Assembly (NCBI GenBank): GCA_040766105.1
Contig: JAXGRD010000003.1
Location: 1-64,000 of the forward strand
DNA: 64,000 bases
Origin: JAXGRD01 sp040766105
GTDB lineage: Bacteria; Bacillota; Clostridia; Peptostreptococcales; Anaerovoracaceae
Reading direction: 5' to 3'
Shown here: positions 50,336-59,412 of the stretch, piece after piece
How positions within the stretch are numbered: position 1 is the first letter of the stretch
Layout: every line of letters begins with the position of its first letter
Notes under the pieces: generated by a model
The model's input: the letters and a program-made list of their open reading frames with translations, nothing else
What the model was told of the DNA's origin: nothing
The model's database searches: none
Translations under genes and position numbers: made by a program

Positions 50336-50368
50336 AGTACAGTAGTTTGAAAATATAGGAGGAGCAAT

Positions 50369-51844
50369 ATGTTCGGATTTAGACGAAAAGTAACAGGGGG
50401 AAAGCAAGTACCTTCCCTGATCCCAAAGACATATTTGGACATCATGTCCCAAAGAATGATAGAAAACGATGAAATAGATAGTGATCTGTATCCTAAGTAC
50501 AATGTAAAGCGTGGGCTGCGAAATGCCAACGGTACAGGTGTTGTTGTAGGCTTAACCAGAATCGGTGAAGTCATCGGTTATGAGACCGATGAGAATAAAA
50601 ACAAGATTCCCGTGGAAGGCCAGCTATATTACAGAGGATATGAAATCAGAGACTTGGTGGAAAGCTACATCAACGAAGATCGCTTTGGCTTTGAAGAAGT
50701 AACGTATCTGTTGCTTTTCGGTGACCTACCGACGCAGAAACAGTTAAATGAATTTAAAAAACTCATTGGCGAAAAGAGAGACCTACCCGTAGGCTTTGCC
50801 CGGGATATGATTCTCACCGCACCTTCCAAGAGCATTATGAACAAGCTTTCCAGAAGTGTTCTTGCCCTTTATTGCTATGATGAAAATCCCGATGATACTT
50901 CGGTACCCAATGTGCTGCGACAGTCCATCGATTTAATTGGAAACTTCCCCGCACTCATAGCCTATGCTTATCAAGCAAAGCAGAATTTCTTTGCAAATGA
51001 AAGCATGCATCTCCACTATCCCGTGCCCGAATTGTCCACTGCGGAAAACATTTTGCGTATGCTGAGACCCACCGGAGAATACACTCCATTGGAAGCTAAG
51101 ACATTGGATCTTTGCCTCATTCTCCACGCAGAGCACGGTGGTGGTAACAACTCATCCTTTACCACCCACTTGGTTTCCTCTTCCGGAACGGATACCTATG
51201 CTACCATTGCAGCAGCTGTCGGTTCCCTAAAGGGCCCCCGTCATGGTGGCGCCAACATTGCCGTCATCAGTATGATCGCAGACTTGAAGAAGAACGTAAA
51301 GGATATCACCAACTTCAAGGAAGTGGACAATTATCTAATCAAGGTACTAAAAGGCCAAGCCAACGACAACAGCGGGCTGATTTACGGTATCGGACACGCC
51401 ATCTATACCCTATCCGATCCGCGTGCTGTTCTCCTTAAGGAAATGGCGAAGAAACTGGCCAGCAACAAGGGTCTGATGGATGACTACATGCTGGTGGAAT
51501 ACATTGAGAAACGATCACCGGAGCTATATGCCCAGGTGAAAGGAGAGAGCAAGCCCATGTGTGCCAATGTGGATCTGTATTCCGGCTTTGTATACGATGC
51601 TCTGGACATTCCGGTGGATATCGCTACACCCCTGTTTGCTACAGCAAGACTCTCCGGATGGTCCGCCCACAGATTAGAGGAACTCATCGCCGGGAAGAAG
51701 CTCATGCGACCTGCCTACAAGAATGTACAGCCGCGTATGGAATATATCCCAATGCAGCAGAGAAAAGAACCGACAAAAAAGGAAAAGGAAGCAGCCGCAA
51801 AGAAAGAAGCGGCCAACAAGAAAGAAGCCGCTTCTAAAAAATAG
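50369..51844 (+). CDS. Citrate synthase
   Basis: A 491-residue enzyme condensing acetyl-CoA and oxaloacetate. Catalytic regions appear as LHAEHGGGNNSSFTTHLVSS (His), GPRHGGANIAV (His) and the C-terminal Asp/Arg region AGFVYDALDIP-like (SGFVYDALDIPVDIA), with ATARLSGWSAHRLEEL. Two extensions are unusual: about 60 N-terminal residues before NGTGVVVGLTRIGEVIGY, and a Lys/Ala-rich tail (KKEKEAAAKKEAANKK) that may be disordered. GGAGG precedes the ATG. It may serve glutamate synthesis, as no other TCA genes adjoin. Confidence 0.95.
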   Translation: MFGFRRKVTGGKQVPSLIPKTYLDIMSQRMIENDEIDSDLYPKYNVKRGLRNANGTGVVVGLTRIGEVIGYETDENKNKIPVEGQLYYRGYEIRDLVESYINEDRFGFEEVTYLLLFGDLPTQKQLNEFKKLIGEKRDLPVGFARDMILTAPSKSIMNKLSRSVLALYCYDENPDDTSVPNVLRQSIDLIGNFPALIAYAYQAKQNFFANESMHLHYPVPELSTAENILRMLRPTGEYTPLEAKTLDLCLILHAEHGGGNNSSFTTHLVSSSGTDTYATIAAAVGSLKGPRHGGANIAVISMIADLKKNVKDITNFKEVDNYLIKVLKGQANDNSGLIYGIGHAIYTLSDPRAVLLKEMAKKLASNKGLMDDYMLVEYIEKRSPELYAQVKGESKPMCANVDLYSGFVYDALDIPVDIATPLFATARLSGWSAHRLEELIAGKKLMRPAYKNVQPRMEYIPMQQRKEPTKKEKEAAAKKEAANKKEAASKK

Positions 51845-51851
51845 TCGTTGT

Positions 51852-51897
51852 AAGGACGCTACTCCACGTGCATTAAGTGGTCGGCGTCCTTTTTATT
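51852..51897 (+). terminator. Terminator after citrate synthase
   Basis: AAGGACGC pairs with GCGTCCTT, with an inner CCAC/GTGG stem, followed by TTTATTT. It overlaps the 3' end of the small gene on the other strand. Confidence 0.75.
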
Positions 51898-52023
51898 TGC
51901 GATAATCGGTCCACCCAGTCCATCCATATCGTGGAGTTTTTGTCGCGTATATCTTTTTATGATGATCCCTGTGACAAGGACGATGGCCAATACAAGGATT
52001 CCTATTATTTCAAATAATGTCAC
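51859..52023 (-). CDS. Small single-span membrane protein (54 aa)
   Basis: A GTG start at 52023 follows a strong AGGAGGAGAACT. The product is MTLFEIIGILVLAIVLVTGI then IIKRYTRQKLHDMDGLGG and a charged tail ending HLMHVE: one transmembrane helix followed by a basic, cytoplasmic-type tail. It starts 10 bp after the stop of the secreted-protein gene at 52034, so the two are probably one operon under the LytTR regulator. Easily missed because of size and GTG start. Function unknown. Confidence 0.65.
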   Translation of the reverse strand: MTLFEIIGILVLAIVLVTGIIIKRYTRQKLHDMDGLGGPIIANKKDADHLMHVE

Positions 52024-52033
52024 AGTTCTCCTC

Positions 52034-52912
52034 CTATCTTTCCTTCTTTTGATGGAACCATCGGATGACCCTGAAGTCCGATGCGATGCTTAAGGCAAAG
52101 GCTAAAGCGACCACACCCGCCAGACCGAAAAAGACAAACCCCAAAGAATTGGATGTTTCTCTATTGGCTGTGCCCTCACCGGAAATCGTCGGCACATCAG
52201 AAACAGTAGCAGAAATTACCGGTTCAGCTCCTGCCGGCTCAGGCTTCTCTGTGACCACAATTCTTTCTTCTGCAATCTCATGAGGGACAGCCGGATTCAC
52301 ATCCCCTGCAGAGGGGGTTTCTCCTTGGGAAACAGGTGGCTCGGCCGGCTCCACGGGCTTTTCCGGGGGAAGAGGTTTATCTTCCGGCGGAGAGATATGG
52401 ATGGGCTCGGGAGAAGTGGACTCTGTCGGGTCATCGAAACCCGAATATCCCTGGTCCACATAACTGAGATGGATCATAATGGTTAAATGACCGTTGAGAG
52501 GACCACTGACGTTCAGTTTAATGGGCACCTTTGTGGAGCCACCCTCCGGATAGTTTTCCAACAGTATATGGTAGGCACCCTCTTCCAAGGACACATCGGG
52601 CATAATCGGATGGCCCTCATTGGGAAGAAGGGTGTTGGGATTCTTCTTTCCTTCCAGTGTACAGGGTTGCAAGTATATTTCATACCGGCTGCCCGAGAGA
52701 ATAAAAGCTTGTAAAGACGACTCATCCAGGGAGAGTAAATCATCTGTTGTCATGGCAACATCACGAGCATAGATGCAGCCCGATCCGTAACTTCCGCTGA
52801 GAGCATGAGAAGAACGCTCTTGCAGTTGGGACTCTGCAACGGCAATTTCCGCACCTCCCAAAAGGACTAGAGCTGTTATTAGTAATACATATATCGTCCT
52901 AAGCACCTTCAC
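52034..52912 (-). CDS. Secreted, membrane-tethered proline-rich protein
   Basis: A 292-residue protein. Signal peptide VLRTIYVLLITALVLLGGAE with AVAES at the cleavage region; a folded part (residues 30-155) with GAYHILLENYPEGGSTKVPI; a proline/glutamate-rich stalk (PPEDKPLPPEKPVEPAEPP); and a C-terminal transmembrane helix (SLGFVFFGLAGVVALAFALS) with a basic tail RVIRWFHQKKER. The shape is of a surface protein held by its C-terminus, without sortase signal. Repeats typical of a LytTR site lie upstream. I do not recognise the family. Confidence 0.8.
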   Translation of the reverse strand: MKVLRTIYVLLITALVLLGGAEIAVAESQLQERSSHALSGSYGSGCIYARDVAMTTDDLLSLDESSLQAFILSGSRYEIYLQPCTLEGKKNPNTLLPNEGHPIMPDVSLEEGAYHILLENYPEGGSTKVPIKLNVSGPLNGHLTIMIHLSYVDQGYSGFDDPTESTSPEPIHISPPEDKPLPPEKPVEPAEPPVSQGETPSAGDVNPAVPHEIAEERIVVTEKPEPAGAEPVISATVSDVPTISGEGTANRETSNSLGFVFFGLAGVVALAFALSIASDFRVIRWFHQKKER

Positions 52913-52968
52913 AAATCTTCTTTCTATTTTCTGTCAGTGTACCATATGAAAAAACACAATTTACGCAT

Positions 52969-53003
52969 TTGCATAAACAACCGTTTTTCTTGTATAAACG
53001 ACC
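52969..53003 (-). promoter_or_regulatory. Direct repeats phased at 21 bp (candidate LytTR binding site)
   Basis: In the direction of the 52034 gene, GGTCGTTTATACAA and GGTTGTTTATGCAA (12 of 14 identical) start exactly 21 bp apart, two helical turns, as in AgrA/ComE-type LytTR sites. They fill the gap between the LytTR regulator's stop and the promoter region of the next gene. Confidence 0.6.
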
Positions 53004-53004
53004 A

Positions 53005-53709
53005 TTATTTGATCTTATCCCGAAGATTTTTCATATATGTCCGGCCTACCGGTATTCTCACATCGTTTGTCAAAAGGATTTCACTGTTCTTCACAGAAAC
53101 AATGTGACGCAGCGCTACAATGTACCCTCGGTGCACCCGCACAAATCCCCTATGGGCCAACAAATTCTCTAGTTTCCCCATAGTGGAGTAAAACTCGAAA
53201 GACTCCTTTCCGTAATATACGGTTATGATTCGTTGTACTACTTCAAAGTACCTAATATCTTCGACGGGAATATTTCTGTTTTGTCCTGCACAGGAAAGGG
53301 AGAGAATTTCCTCCTCTTTTGACCGGATGCGCCTGATTGCCTTCAGAAACACTTCTTCAAATTTCGTTGCAGAAACATCTTCCTTCACAAAAAAATACAG
53401 CGGGTCTACATCAAAGGATTCAAAGACCTTTTCTCTGTCCACTGTAAGAAAGATGATTTGATTGGTATATCCAACCTTTCTAAGCTTCTTTGCCACTTCC
53501 ATCCCGTCCATCTTGTTCCCAAAATGGATATCTAAATAGATGAGGTCGATTTCATCGGGGTTTTCGGGCAGTTCAAAGAGCAGCTCTTCGCCACTGATGT
53601 ATCCGCTGACATCTTGCTTTATTTTGTGCTTTTCACCCAGTTCTCTCAGAACCTTTGTGTATCGATCAAGGATATTACGATCGTCATCACAAATGATAAT
53701 GCGCATCAT
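53005..53709 (-). CDS. LytTR-family response regulator
   Basis: A 234-residue two-domain regulator. Receiver: IIICDDDRNILDRY with acidic pocket, phosphorylation site Asp in LIYLDIHFGNKMDGME (about residue 61), and Lys in YFFVKEDVSATKF. The LytTR DNA-binding domain covers residues 130-234: EDIRYFEVVQRIITVYYGKE, FVRVHRGYIVALRHIVSVKN, PVGRTYMKNLRDKIK. No histidine kinase is adjacent, so it is an orphan within this window. Its likely target is the operon directly downstream. Confidence 0.92.
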   Translation of the reverse strand: MMRIIICDDDRNILDRYTKVLRELGEKHKIKQDVSGYISGEELLFELPENPDEIDLIYLDIHFGNKMDGMEVAKKLRKVGYTNQIIFLTVDREKVFESFDVDPLYFFVKEDVSATKFEEVFLKAIRRIRSKEEEILSLSCAGQNRNIPVEDIRYFEVVQRIITVYYGKESFEFYSTMGKLENLLAHRGFVRVHRGYIVALRHIVSVKNSEILLTNDVRIPVGRTYMKNLRDKIK

Positions 53710-53760
53710 CTTTAACCCTACCCAGTAAATATTACATCAACTTAGGTTCATGATACCATT

Positions 53761-54744
53761 CTAACAAATTCTTGGCAAGCCTTCTCCATAGAGGACATCC
53801 ACCTTTCGATGACCCCCAAGGGCGGTCTGCAGGATGGTACCCTCTCCTTCCGTCACTTCTCCAATGAGTGCGGCATCTCTACCATTCTCTGTATGCCTCA
53901 TCAAATCCAAGGCTTCTTCCGCCTGTTCTCCGGGAACTACAACAATCATCTTGCCTTCATTTCCCATATAGAGAGGGTCCAGTCCCAATATATCGGCAAA
54001 GCCTTTCACATTCTCCTTCATGGGAATGGCCTCTTCCTCAATCACTATTTTACATTGAGAAGAGCCGGCAATTTCATTGAGAATGGTGCCCAGACCGCCT
54101 CTGGTCACATCTCGCATGGTTCTCACCTGTATGCCAGCGGAAAATAGGCTCTCCGTAATGTCGGAAAGACATGCGCAGTCACTGGAAATATCGTTTTCGA
54201 TATCCATTCGGCTGCTAAGGATGCAGGCATGATGATCTCCCAAGGTTCCCGATAATATGATTTTATCTCCGGGCCGGCAGTTGGCTGCGCTGACGTTTCT
54301 ATTTGAAGGAATCATTCCCAGCCCTGTTGTATTGATATAGAGTCCGCCGTCCCCTTCAATTACTTTTGTATCTCCTGCCACAATGACGACACCTGCTTCC
54401 CGCGCCTCGGCTGCCATGGAGGCTACAACTTGATCAAGAAGGGATATTTCCAAACCCTCTTCCAGAATAAAACCGCAGGTAAGGTATTTGGGTTCCGCTC
54501 CCATCATGAGAAGATCGTTTACCGTCCCGCAAACACAGAGTTTCCCGATATCTCCTCCCTTAAAAACGAGAGGCGTAACTACAAAGGAATCGGTGCTCAT
54601 AGCCACTTTCCCGGACAATTCCAAGACTGCAGCATCCTCCAGCCTATCCAGTACTTCGTTCTGGAAGTGTTTGCCGAAGATTTCGCTCATCAGCTCCCCG
54701 GAGTCTTTTCCACCGCTTCCGTGAGCCATGGTGATTTTTGTCAT
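53761..54744 (-). CDS. hypE: Hydrogenase maturation protein HypE
   Basis: A 327-residue AIR-synthase-fold protein that dehydrates the HypE thiocarboxamide to thiocyanate for NiFe-hydrogenase CN ligands. MAHGSGGKDSGELMSEIF opens the domain, and the C-terminus ends PRIC, the tail whose cysteine is carbamoylated by HypF. The start is the ATG at 54744, overlapping hypD as ATGA. A longer upstream reading has no support. Confidence 0.97.
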   Translation of the reverse strand: MTKITMAHGSGGKDSGELMSEIFGKHFQNEVLDRLEDAAVLELSGKVAMSTDSFVVTPLVFKGGDIGKLCVCGTVNDLLMMGAEPKYLTCGFILEEGLEISLLDQVVASMAAEAREAGVVIVAGDTKVIEGDGGLYINTTGLGMIPSNRNVSAANCRPGDKIILSGTLGDHHACILSSRMDIENDISSDCACLSDITESLFSAGIQVRTMRDVTRGGLGTILNEIAGSSQCKIVIEEEAIPMKENVKGFADILGLDPLYMGNEGKMIVVVPGEQAEEALDLMRHTENGRDAALIGEVTEGEGTILQTALGGHRKVDVLYGEGLPRIC

Positions 54745-55796
54745 TCTCTTTCTCCTCCCCTGTTTCGATACCATATCCCACAGGATCCTTCCGATGAAAT
54801 CATGCAAGGACCGTAGGGCGTAGTGGGTGTACACGAGGTTGCAAACATAGGACAATCTCCCGGATTGACTCTGCCGATAATCACATCGCCGCAACGACAC
54901 TCCTTGGGAATTTCCATGTCATGGTCAAGCCCCCTGCTGCCGCCGTCGTACTCTTCATAGTTTCCCCGTAAATACAATCCGGAGTCGGGAATGATGCCCA
55001 GACCTCGCCACATGGCCGGTCCGGTTTCAAAGCATTTCTCCAATACCGCCAGAGCTTTTTCATTGCCGGCGGTTTTTACCACATTTTTGTACAGATTGTC
55101 CACCTTTTGGTTGCCTTTATCCAGCTGCCTTACGATGTCGTATATCCCCGCCAAAATGTGCTCTGCCTGAAAACCGGCTACGGTGAACGGCTTCTTGTAT
55201 TTCTTCGCCAGTGCCTCGTAGGCCCCACTGCCGATGATTACGCTCACATGGCCGGGACACAGAAAAGCGTCAATATCTTCCTGCTGCTCACAAATCCAAG
55301 TTAAAGCGGGGATGACCGTCTTCAAGGCCGTCACCAGCTTAATATTTTTAATCCCTCTCTTCCATGCTTCTTCTATCATCAAGCCATAAGCAGGCGCCGT
55401 GGTCTCAAAGCCGACTGCTGCCACCACCACTGTCTTTGCAAGCTGTGATTCTGCCAGTTCCAATGCCTCAAAGGGAGAGTACATCAAGCGAACCTTGGCC
55501 CCCTTCCCTTTCATGTCGGAAAGAGTTCCCTTGCTTCCGGTAACTTTCATCATATCTCCAAAGGTAAGGAGCTCATGGTTCTCCGTGAGGGCATATTGGA
55601 TGCACTTATCCACATACGCCGTGGGGGTGACACATACGGGGCACCCGGGACCGCTGATTAAATGAATCTTCGGGGAAATCAAAGAACGAATACCGTTCTT
55701 AAAAATGGCAGAAGTGTGGCTGCCACAGACCTCCATAATCTTTACATCCGGCCCATTGTAGGCAGACAAATAGCTGACGATTTCTCTTATATTCAT
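54741..55796 (-). CDS. hypD: Hydrogenase maturation protein HypD
   Basis: A 351-residue iron-sulfur scaffold for Fe(CN)2CO assembly. VCGSHTSAIFKNGIRSLI, ISGPGCPVCVTPTAYVD and the C-terminal CRCGDVIIGRVNPGDCPMF carry the conserved cysteines. It overlaps hypE by 4 bp and follows hypC by 1 bp. Confidence 0.97.
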   Translation of the reverse strand: MNIREIVSYLSAYNGPDVKIMEVCGSHTSAIFKNGIRSLISPKIHLISGPGCPVCVTPTAYVDKCIQYALTENHELLTFGDMMKVTGSKGTLSDMKGKGAKVRLMYSPFEALELAESQLAKTVVVAAVGFETTAPAYGLMIEEAWKRGIKNIKLVTALKTVIPALTWICEQQEDIDAFLCPGHVSVIIGSGAYEALAKKYKKPFTVAGFQAEHILAGIYDIVRQLDKGNQKVDNLYKNVVKTAGNEKALAVLEKCFETGPAMWRGLGIIPDSGLYLRGNYEEYDGGSRGLDHDMEIPKECRCGDVIIGRVNPGDCPMFATSCTPTTPYGPCMISSEGSCGIWYRNRGGERE

Positions 55797-55797
55797 C

Positions 55798-56010
55798 TTA
55801 CATGTCTTCCAGATCGGAGAAGATTTCTATCAGTTCTTCCGCCTTATTCTTATCCATCACTTCGATGGCACAGCCGGCATGAACAAGAACGTATTGTCCG
55901 ACACTGACATCCACCAGCCCCACATTCACGTCAACCACATTTCCGCTAAAATCCGTTTTTGCGGTGTTTCCTTCCAAAGAAAGAATCTTTCCCGGCATTG
56001 CGATACACAT
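55798..56010 (-). CDS. hypC: Hydrogenase maturation chaperone HypC
   Basis: A 70-residue protein beginning MCIAMPGKILSLEGNTAKTD, with the essential Cys2 and the PGK motif, and VGQYVLVHAGCAIEVMDKNKA. It carries the iron cofactor between HypD and the hydrogenase large subunit. It follows the YbaK-like gene with no gap. Confidence 0.97.
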   Translation of the reverse strand: MCIAMPGKILSLEGNTAKTDFSGNVVDVNVGLVDVSVGQYVLVHAGCAIEVMDKNKAEELIEIFSDLEDM

Positions 56011-56496
56011 TTATTTTACCTCCTCCGGTAATTTACACACATCTACCCAGCCTTCTGCCCGGGAATAATTGTACAGTTCATCACACGTCATTTCGATTGC
56101 GCTGTTGCTGCTTCCACATGCAGGAAACACAGTCTGAAATCGCTTCATGGACACATCGGCATACACCGTCACGGCCGGGTTATCCACTGCAAAGGCGCAG
56201 ACACCACCGATTTCATGGCCGGTGAAAGAAACCACTTCCTCCGGTGACAACATCTTGGCTCGAAATCCAAACTGCCTCTTGAATTTGCCGTTGTTGATTC
56301 TGGCATCTCCGGCAGTCTGTACGAGAATACTTTCTCCCTCCGGCGTTTTGAAGGAAAGGGTCTTACAAATTCTCGCAGGCTCTACCCCTACGGCAACGGC
56401 TGCCAATTCCACCGTTGCAGAGGATACTTCAAACTCCAATATGGGCTGATCTATTCCCACTTCTTTAAAATATTTTCTTACTTTATCGATTGCCAT
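56011..56496 (-). CDS. YbaK/EbsC-type aminoacyl-tRNA deacylase inserted in the hyp operon
   Basis: A 161-residue protein of the YbaK/ProX editing family: residues about 20-150 with LAAVAVGVEPARICKTLSFK, FRAKMLSPEEVVSFTGHEIG and GGVCAFAV. These hydrolyse mischarged Cys- or Ala-tRNA-Pro. The start is the ATG at 56496 after GGGAGAGGGG. It overlaps the hypF 3' end by 14 bp, so it is translated as part of the operon. A link to hydrogenase assembly is not established. Confidence 0.9.
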   Translation of the reverse strand: MAIDKVRKYFKEVGIDQPILEFEVSSATVELAAVAVGVEPARICKTLSFKTPEGESILVQTAGDARINNGKFKRQFGFRAKMLSPEEVVSFTGHEIGGVCAFAVDNPAVTVYADVSMKRFQTVFPACGSSNSAIEMTCDELYNYSRAEGWVDVCKLPEEVK

Positions 56497-58759
56497 AGAG
56501 CCCCTCTCCCACTGATGCGATATAACACTGCCCAAGGGCAATGCCCCCATCGTTGGGGCTGACGGAAATATTATAGTACACGGAATATCCTGCATTTCGC
56601 AGTCTTTTCAGTGTGGCATCCATTAATATCCTGTTTTGGAAAACGCCTCCCGTCAAGGCAACTTGCTTGACGCCCTCAGCTTCCCCAATTTTTTGTACCT
56701 CTGCAGCAATCATATCCGCTACACGTATGTGGAAAGAAAGGGCGAGATCATCCGCATCTTCTACTCCCGGGTTTTTCATGGCGCGGGCAGCCGCATCCTC
56801 CAAGAGAATTGCACACTGGCCTTCGTAGCTATTGTAGTCGCAGATTCCCAACATGGCAGATACGCCGTCAAAGAGCCGCCCCATGCTGGAACTCTCAATG
56901 ACATTGATCTTGCTCACCAGTACCTTCTCTGTCAGCTCCATTTCTCGGTGCTCCAGGGTTCCGTTCTCTGCGGCATAGTCTATAATATCCTGAATGTTTA
57001 CCACGATGCCTTCTTTTTCTTCCTCAGGCTTATCCACTCTGTCATGGATAAAGCTAAGAGCAGACTTCCATCCTTCCTTCATGGAAGAGTCACCGCCGAT
57101 GAGGTTCACATAGCGAAGGTGGTTCATTCGACGATAGGATGGACCGTCACAGAGAAGAAACTCTCCGCCCCAAATGGCACCATCTTCCCCATAGCCTGTA
57201 CCGTCAAAGCTGACACCGATTACCTGACCTTCCAAGTTATGTTCAGCCATGACAGAAGCTACGTGGGCGTGGTGGTGTTGCACCTGAATCAGGGGTAGGT
57301 TTCTTTCCTCGGCATACCGTTGGGCAAACTCTGTCGTAAAGTACAAGGGGTGAAGATCACAGACTACCTTTTCAGGCTTGATGCGCAGAAGAGATTCCAT
57401 ATGTATTAGGGTATCTTCGTATATTTTTTGGTTCTCCAGACTATCCAAGTCTCCAAAGTATTGGCTTGGATAGATGAAAGGACCCTTGCTGATGCAGAAG
57501 GAATTCTTTAACTGGCCACCGGCAGCAAAAATCTCTCCCTGCCCTTCCTCCAAATACAGGGGTACCGGAACATAGCCCTTAGATCTTCGAATCATCTGCG
57601 GTTGTCCGTCTATGACGCGGACAACGGAATCATCCACACCCGTAACGATTTCCCTCCCATTGAGAAAGGTTTCCGCGATTTCCGGATATTGATCCATCAT
57701 GGCAAACATCTCCGATTCCGTACGAATCATGGGCATGTCCGACATGTTGGCACTGGTCATGATGAGCGGTCCCCCAAAAAGGTCCAACAAAATATATTGG
57801 GCTCCCATGCTGGGAAGAAATGCACCGATATATCGGCTCTTCTCCAGTTCCCCGTAGTTTCCCGGCTTAGTGGCTTCCAATTCCTCAATGGACTTTCTCT
57901 CCAGTAACAGGATGGGACGGGCGGAGGATGTAAGTAATTTCTCTTCAACGGCGGTGACCTTACAGTATTTCTTGATTTCCGTCATGTCTTTGAACATGAT
58001 GGCAAAGGGTTTTGCTTCCCTCTTCTTAATTTTTCTCAAATCCAAAACCGCATTGTCTTCAAAGGGGTTGGCAACCAAGTTATAGCCGCCCACACTTTTA
58101 AAGGCGATGACCCTTCCTTCCTTCAACAGGGCGGCCGCTTTTTCCAGGGCCGGTTTTTCTGTGAGAAGGTCGATTTCATTTAATTTAAAGTCCATCTGTG
58201 GACCACAGTCGTGGCAGGATATGGTCTGTGCATGATATCTGCGATTTTCTATATCTTCATATTCGCTGCGACAGAAATCGCACATGGGAAAATCCTCCAT
58301 GGAGGTGTTTTCCCTGTCATAGGGTACCTGCCGGGTAATGGAATACCGAGGACCGCAAACCATGCAACTGATAAATGGATGCATGTATCTGGGGTCGCTT
58401 TGATCTCTCATTTCCTTTAGACAGTCATTGCAGATAGCCAAATCCGCAGGAATCATGGTTGTCTCTCTGTCACCCTCTTCACTGTGAAGAATGGTGAAAC
58501 CTTGATATTCTTTGAACTTTACCACTTCCCGTTTTATGTGAACTATTTCTGCCGGAGCAGGTTTTCTCAGCTCCAACTCCTTCAAGAACTCGGTAATGTG
58601 TTTCTCTGTGTCGGTGACGGAGATTTCCACCAGTCCTCCCACATTGCGAACTTCCCCTTTCATATGAAAACGTTCCGCAACCTTCGCAACAAAGGGTCGA
58701 AAGCCGACCCCTTGGACAATCCCCCAAATTTTTATCTTCTCCGTTACTTTTCTTGCCAT
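56483..58759 (-). CDS. hypF: Carbamoyltransferase HypF
   Basis: A 758-residue protein making carbamoyl-adenylate for the CN ligands. Domains in order: acylphosphatase (IWGIVQGVGFRPFVAKVAER), two zinc fingers (CNDCLKEMRD to CMVCGPRYS; CDFCRSEYED to CHDCGPQ), a YrdC-like domain (about 190-380), and a Kae1-like domain with VQHHHAHVASVMAEH and FDGTGYGEDGAIWGGEF. Complete and of normal length. It overlaps hypB by 16 bp. Confidence 0.97.
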   Translation of the reverse strand: MARKVTEKIKIWGIVQGVGFRPFVAKVAERFHMKGEVRNVGGLVEISVTDTEKHITEFLKELELRKPAPAEIVHIKREVVKFKEYQGFTILHSEEGDRETTMIPADLAICNDCLKEMRDQSDPRYMHPFISCMVCGPRYSITRQVPYDRENTSMEDFPMCDFCRSEYEDIENRRYHAQTISCHDCGPQMDFKLNEIDLLTEKPALEKAAALLKEGRVIAFKSVGGYNLVANPFEDNAVLDLRKIKKREAKPFAIMFKDMTEIKKYCKVTAVEEKLLTSSARPILLLERKSIEELEATKPGNYGELEKSRYIGAFLPSMGAQYILLDLFGGPLIMTSANMSDMPMIRTESEMFAMMDQYPEIAETFLNGREIVTGVDDSVVRVIDGQPQMIRRSKGYVPVPLYLEEGQGEIFAAGGQLKNSFCISKGPFIYPSQYFGDLDSLENQKIYEDTLIHMESLLRIKPEKVVCDLHPLYFTTEFAQRYAEERNLPLIQVQHHHAHVASVMAEHNLEGQVIGVSFDGTGYGEDGAIWGGEFLLCDGPSYRRMNHLRYVNLIGGDSSMKEGWKSALSFIHDRVDKPEEEKEGIVVNIQDIIDYAAENGTLEHREMELTEKVLVSKINVIESSSMGRLFDGVSAMLGICDYNSYEGQCAILLEDAAARAMKNPGVEDADDLALSFHIRVADMIAAEVQKIGEAEGVKQVALTGGVFQNRILMDATLKRLRNAGYSVYYNISVSPNDGGIALGQCYIASVGEGLYGNR

Positions 58760-59412
58760 TGTATTCTTTCTTTAAACCACTTTGCGACTTCTTCGAATCC
58801 TTCACCGGTTGTACCTGACACTTTAAACACCGGCACGTCTTTGTTGAGTGCGCGAACACCCTTCATGAAAAAGTCCTCATCAAAATCCAAGTAGGGCATC
58901 AGGTCCACTTTGTTGAGGATGATAACATCCGCCTTCTCAAAAGCCAAGGGATATTTATAGGGCTTATCGCTCCCCTCCGTCACAGCGGAAATGAGCATCT
59001 TCACATGTTCTCCGATGGAAAATTCCGCCGGACAAACCAAGTTTCCGATGTTTTCAATAAAGAGGATGCCTTCCTCCTTTAAATCCATATGGGACAGTTT
59101 ATGCTCTATCATTGGGGCATCCAAGTGACAGGCACCGTAGGTGTTAATCTGATGGGTTTCAATGCCTAAGCTGTTCAGATCCCTGGTATCCAGATCCGAT
59201 TCGATGTCCCCTTCTATTACATATGGCTTGATTCCGGGAAGACGACGGATGATATTCTTTAACGTCGTGGTCTTTCCTACTCCCGGCGCTCCCATTTCGT
59301 TGACCACCAGTATTCTGTGGTCCTCCATGTGTTCCTTTATATGCGCAGCAATATGATCATTCTCGTCAAGGATTCCTTCCATGACAGATACTTTTCTTAC
59401 GTCGTGCATCAT
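58744..59412 (-). CDS. hypB: Hydrogenase nickel-incorporation GTPase HypB
   Basis: A 222-residue SIMIBI GTPase: Walker A NEMGAPGVGKTTTLKNII, ILFIENIGNLVCPAEFSIGE with the metal-binding Cys, and VIILNKVDLMPYLDFD (NKxD). The N-terminal nickel-binding CxxCGC and histidine-rich stretches of some HypB proteins are absent. It overlaps hypA by 4 bp. Confidence 0.97.
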   Translation of the reverse strand: MMHDVRKVSVMEGILDENDHIAAHIKEHMEDHRILVVNEMGAPGVGKTTTLKNIIRRLPGIKPYVIEGDIESDLDTRDLNSLGIETHQINTYGACHLDAPMIEHKLSHMDLKEEGILFIENIGNLVCPAEFSIGEHVKMLISAVTEGSDKPYKYPLAFEKADVIILNKVDLMPYLDFDEDFFMKGVRALNKDVPVFKVSGTTGEGFEEVAKWFKERIQWQEK

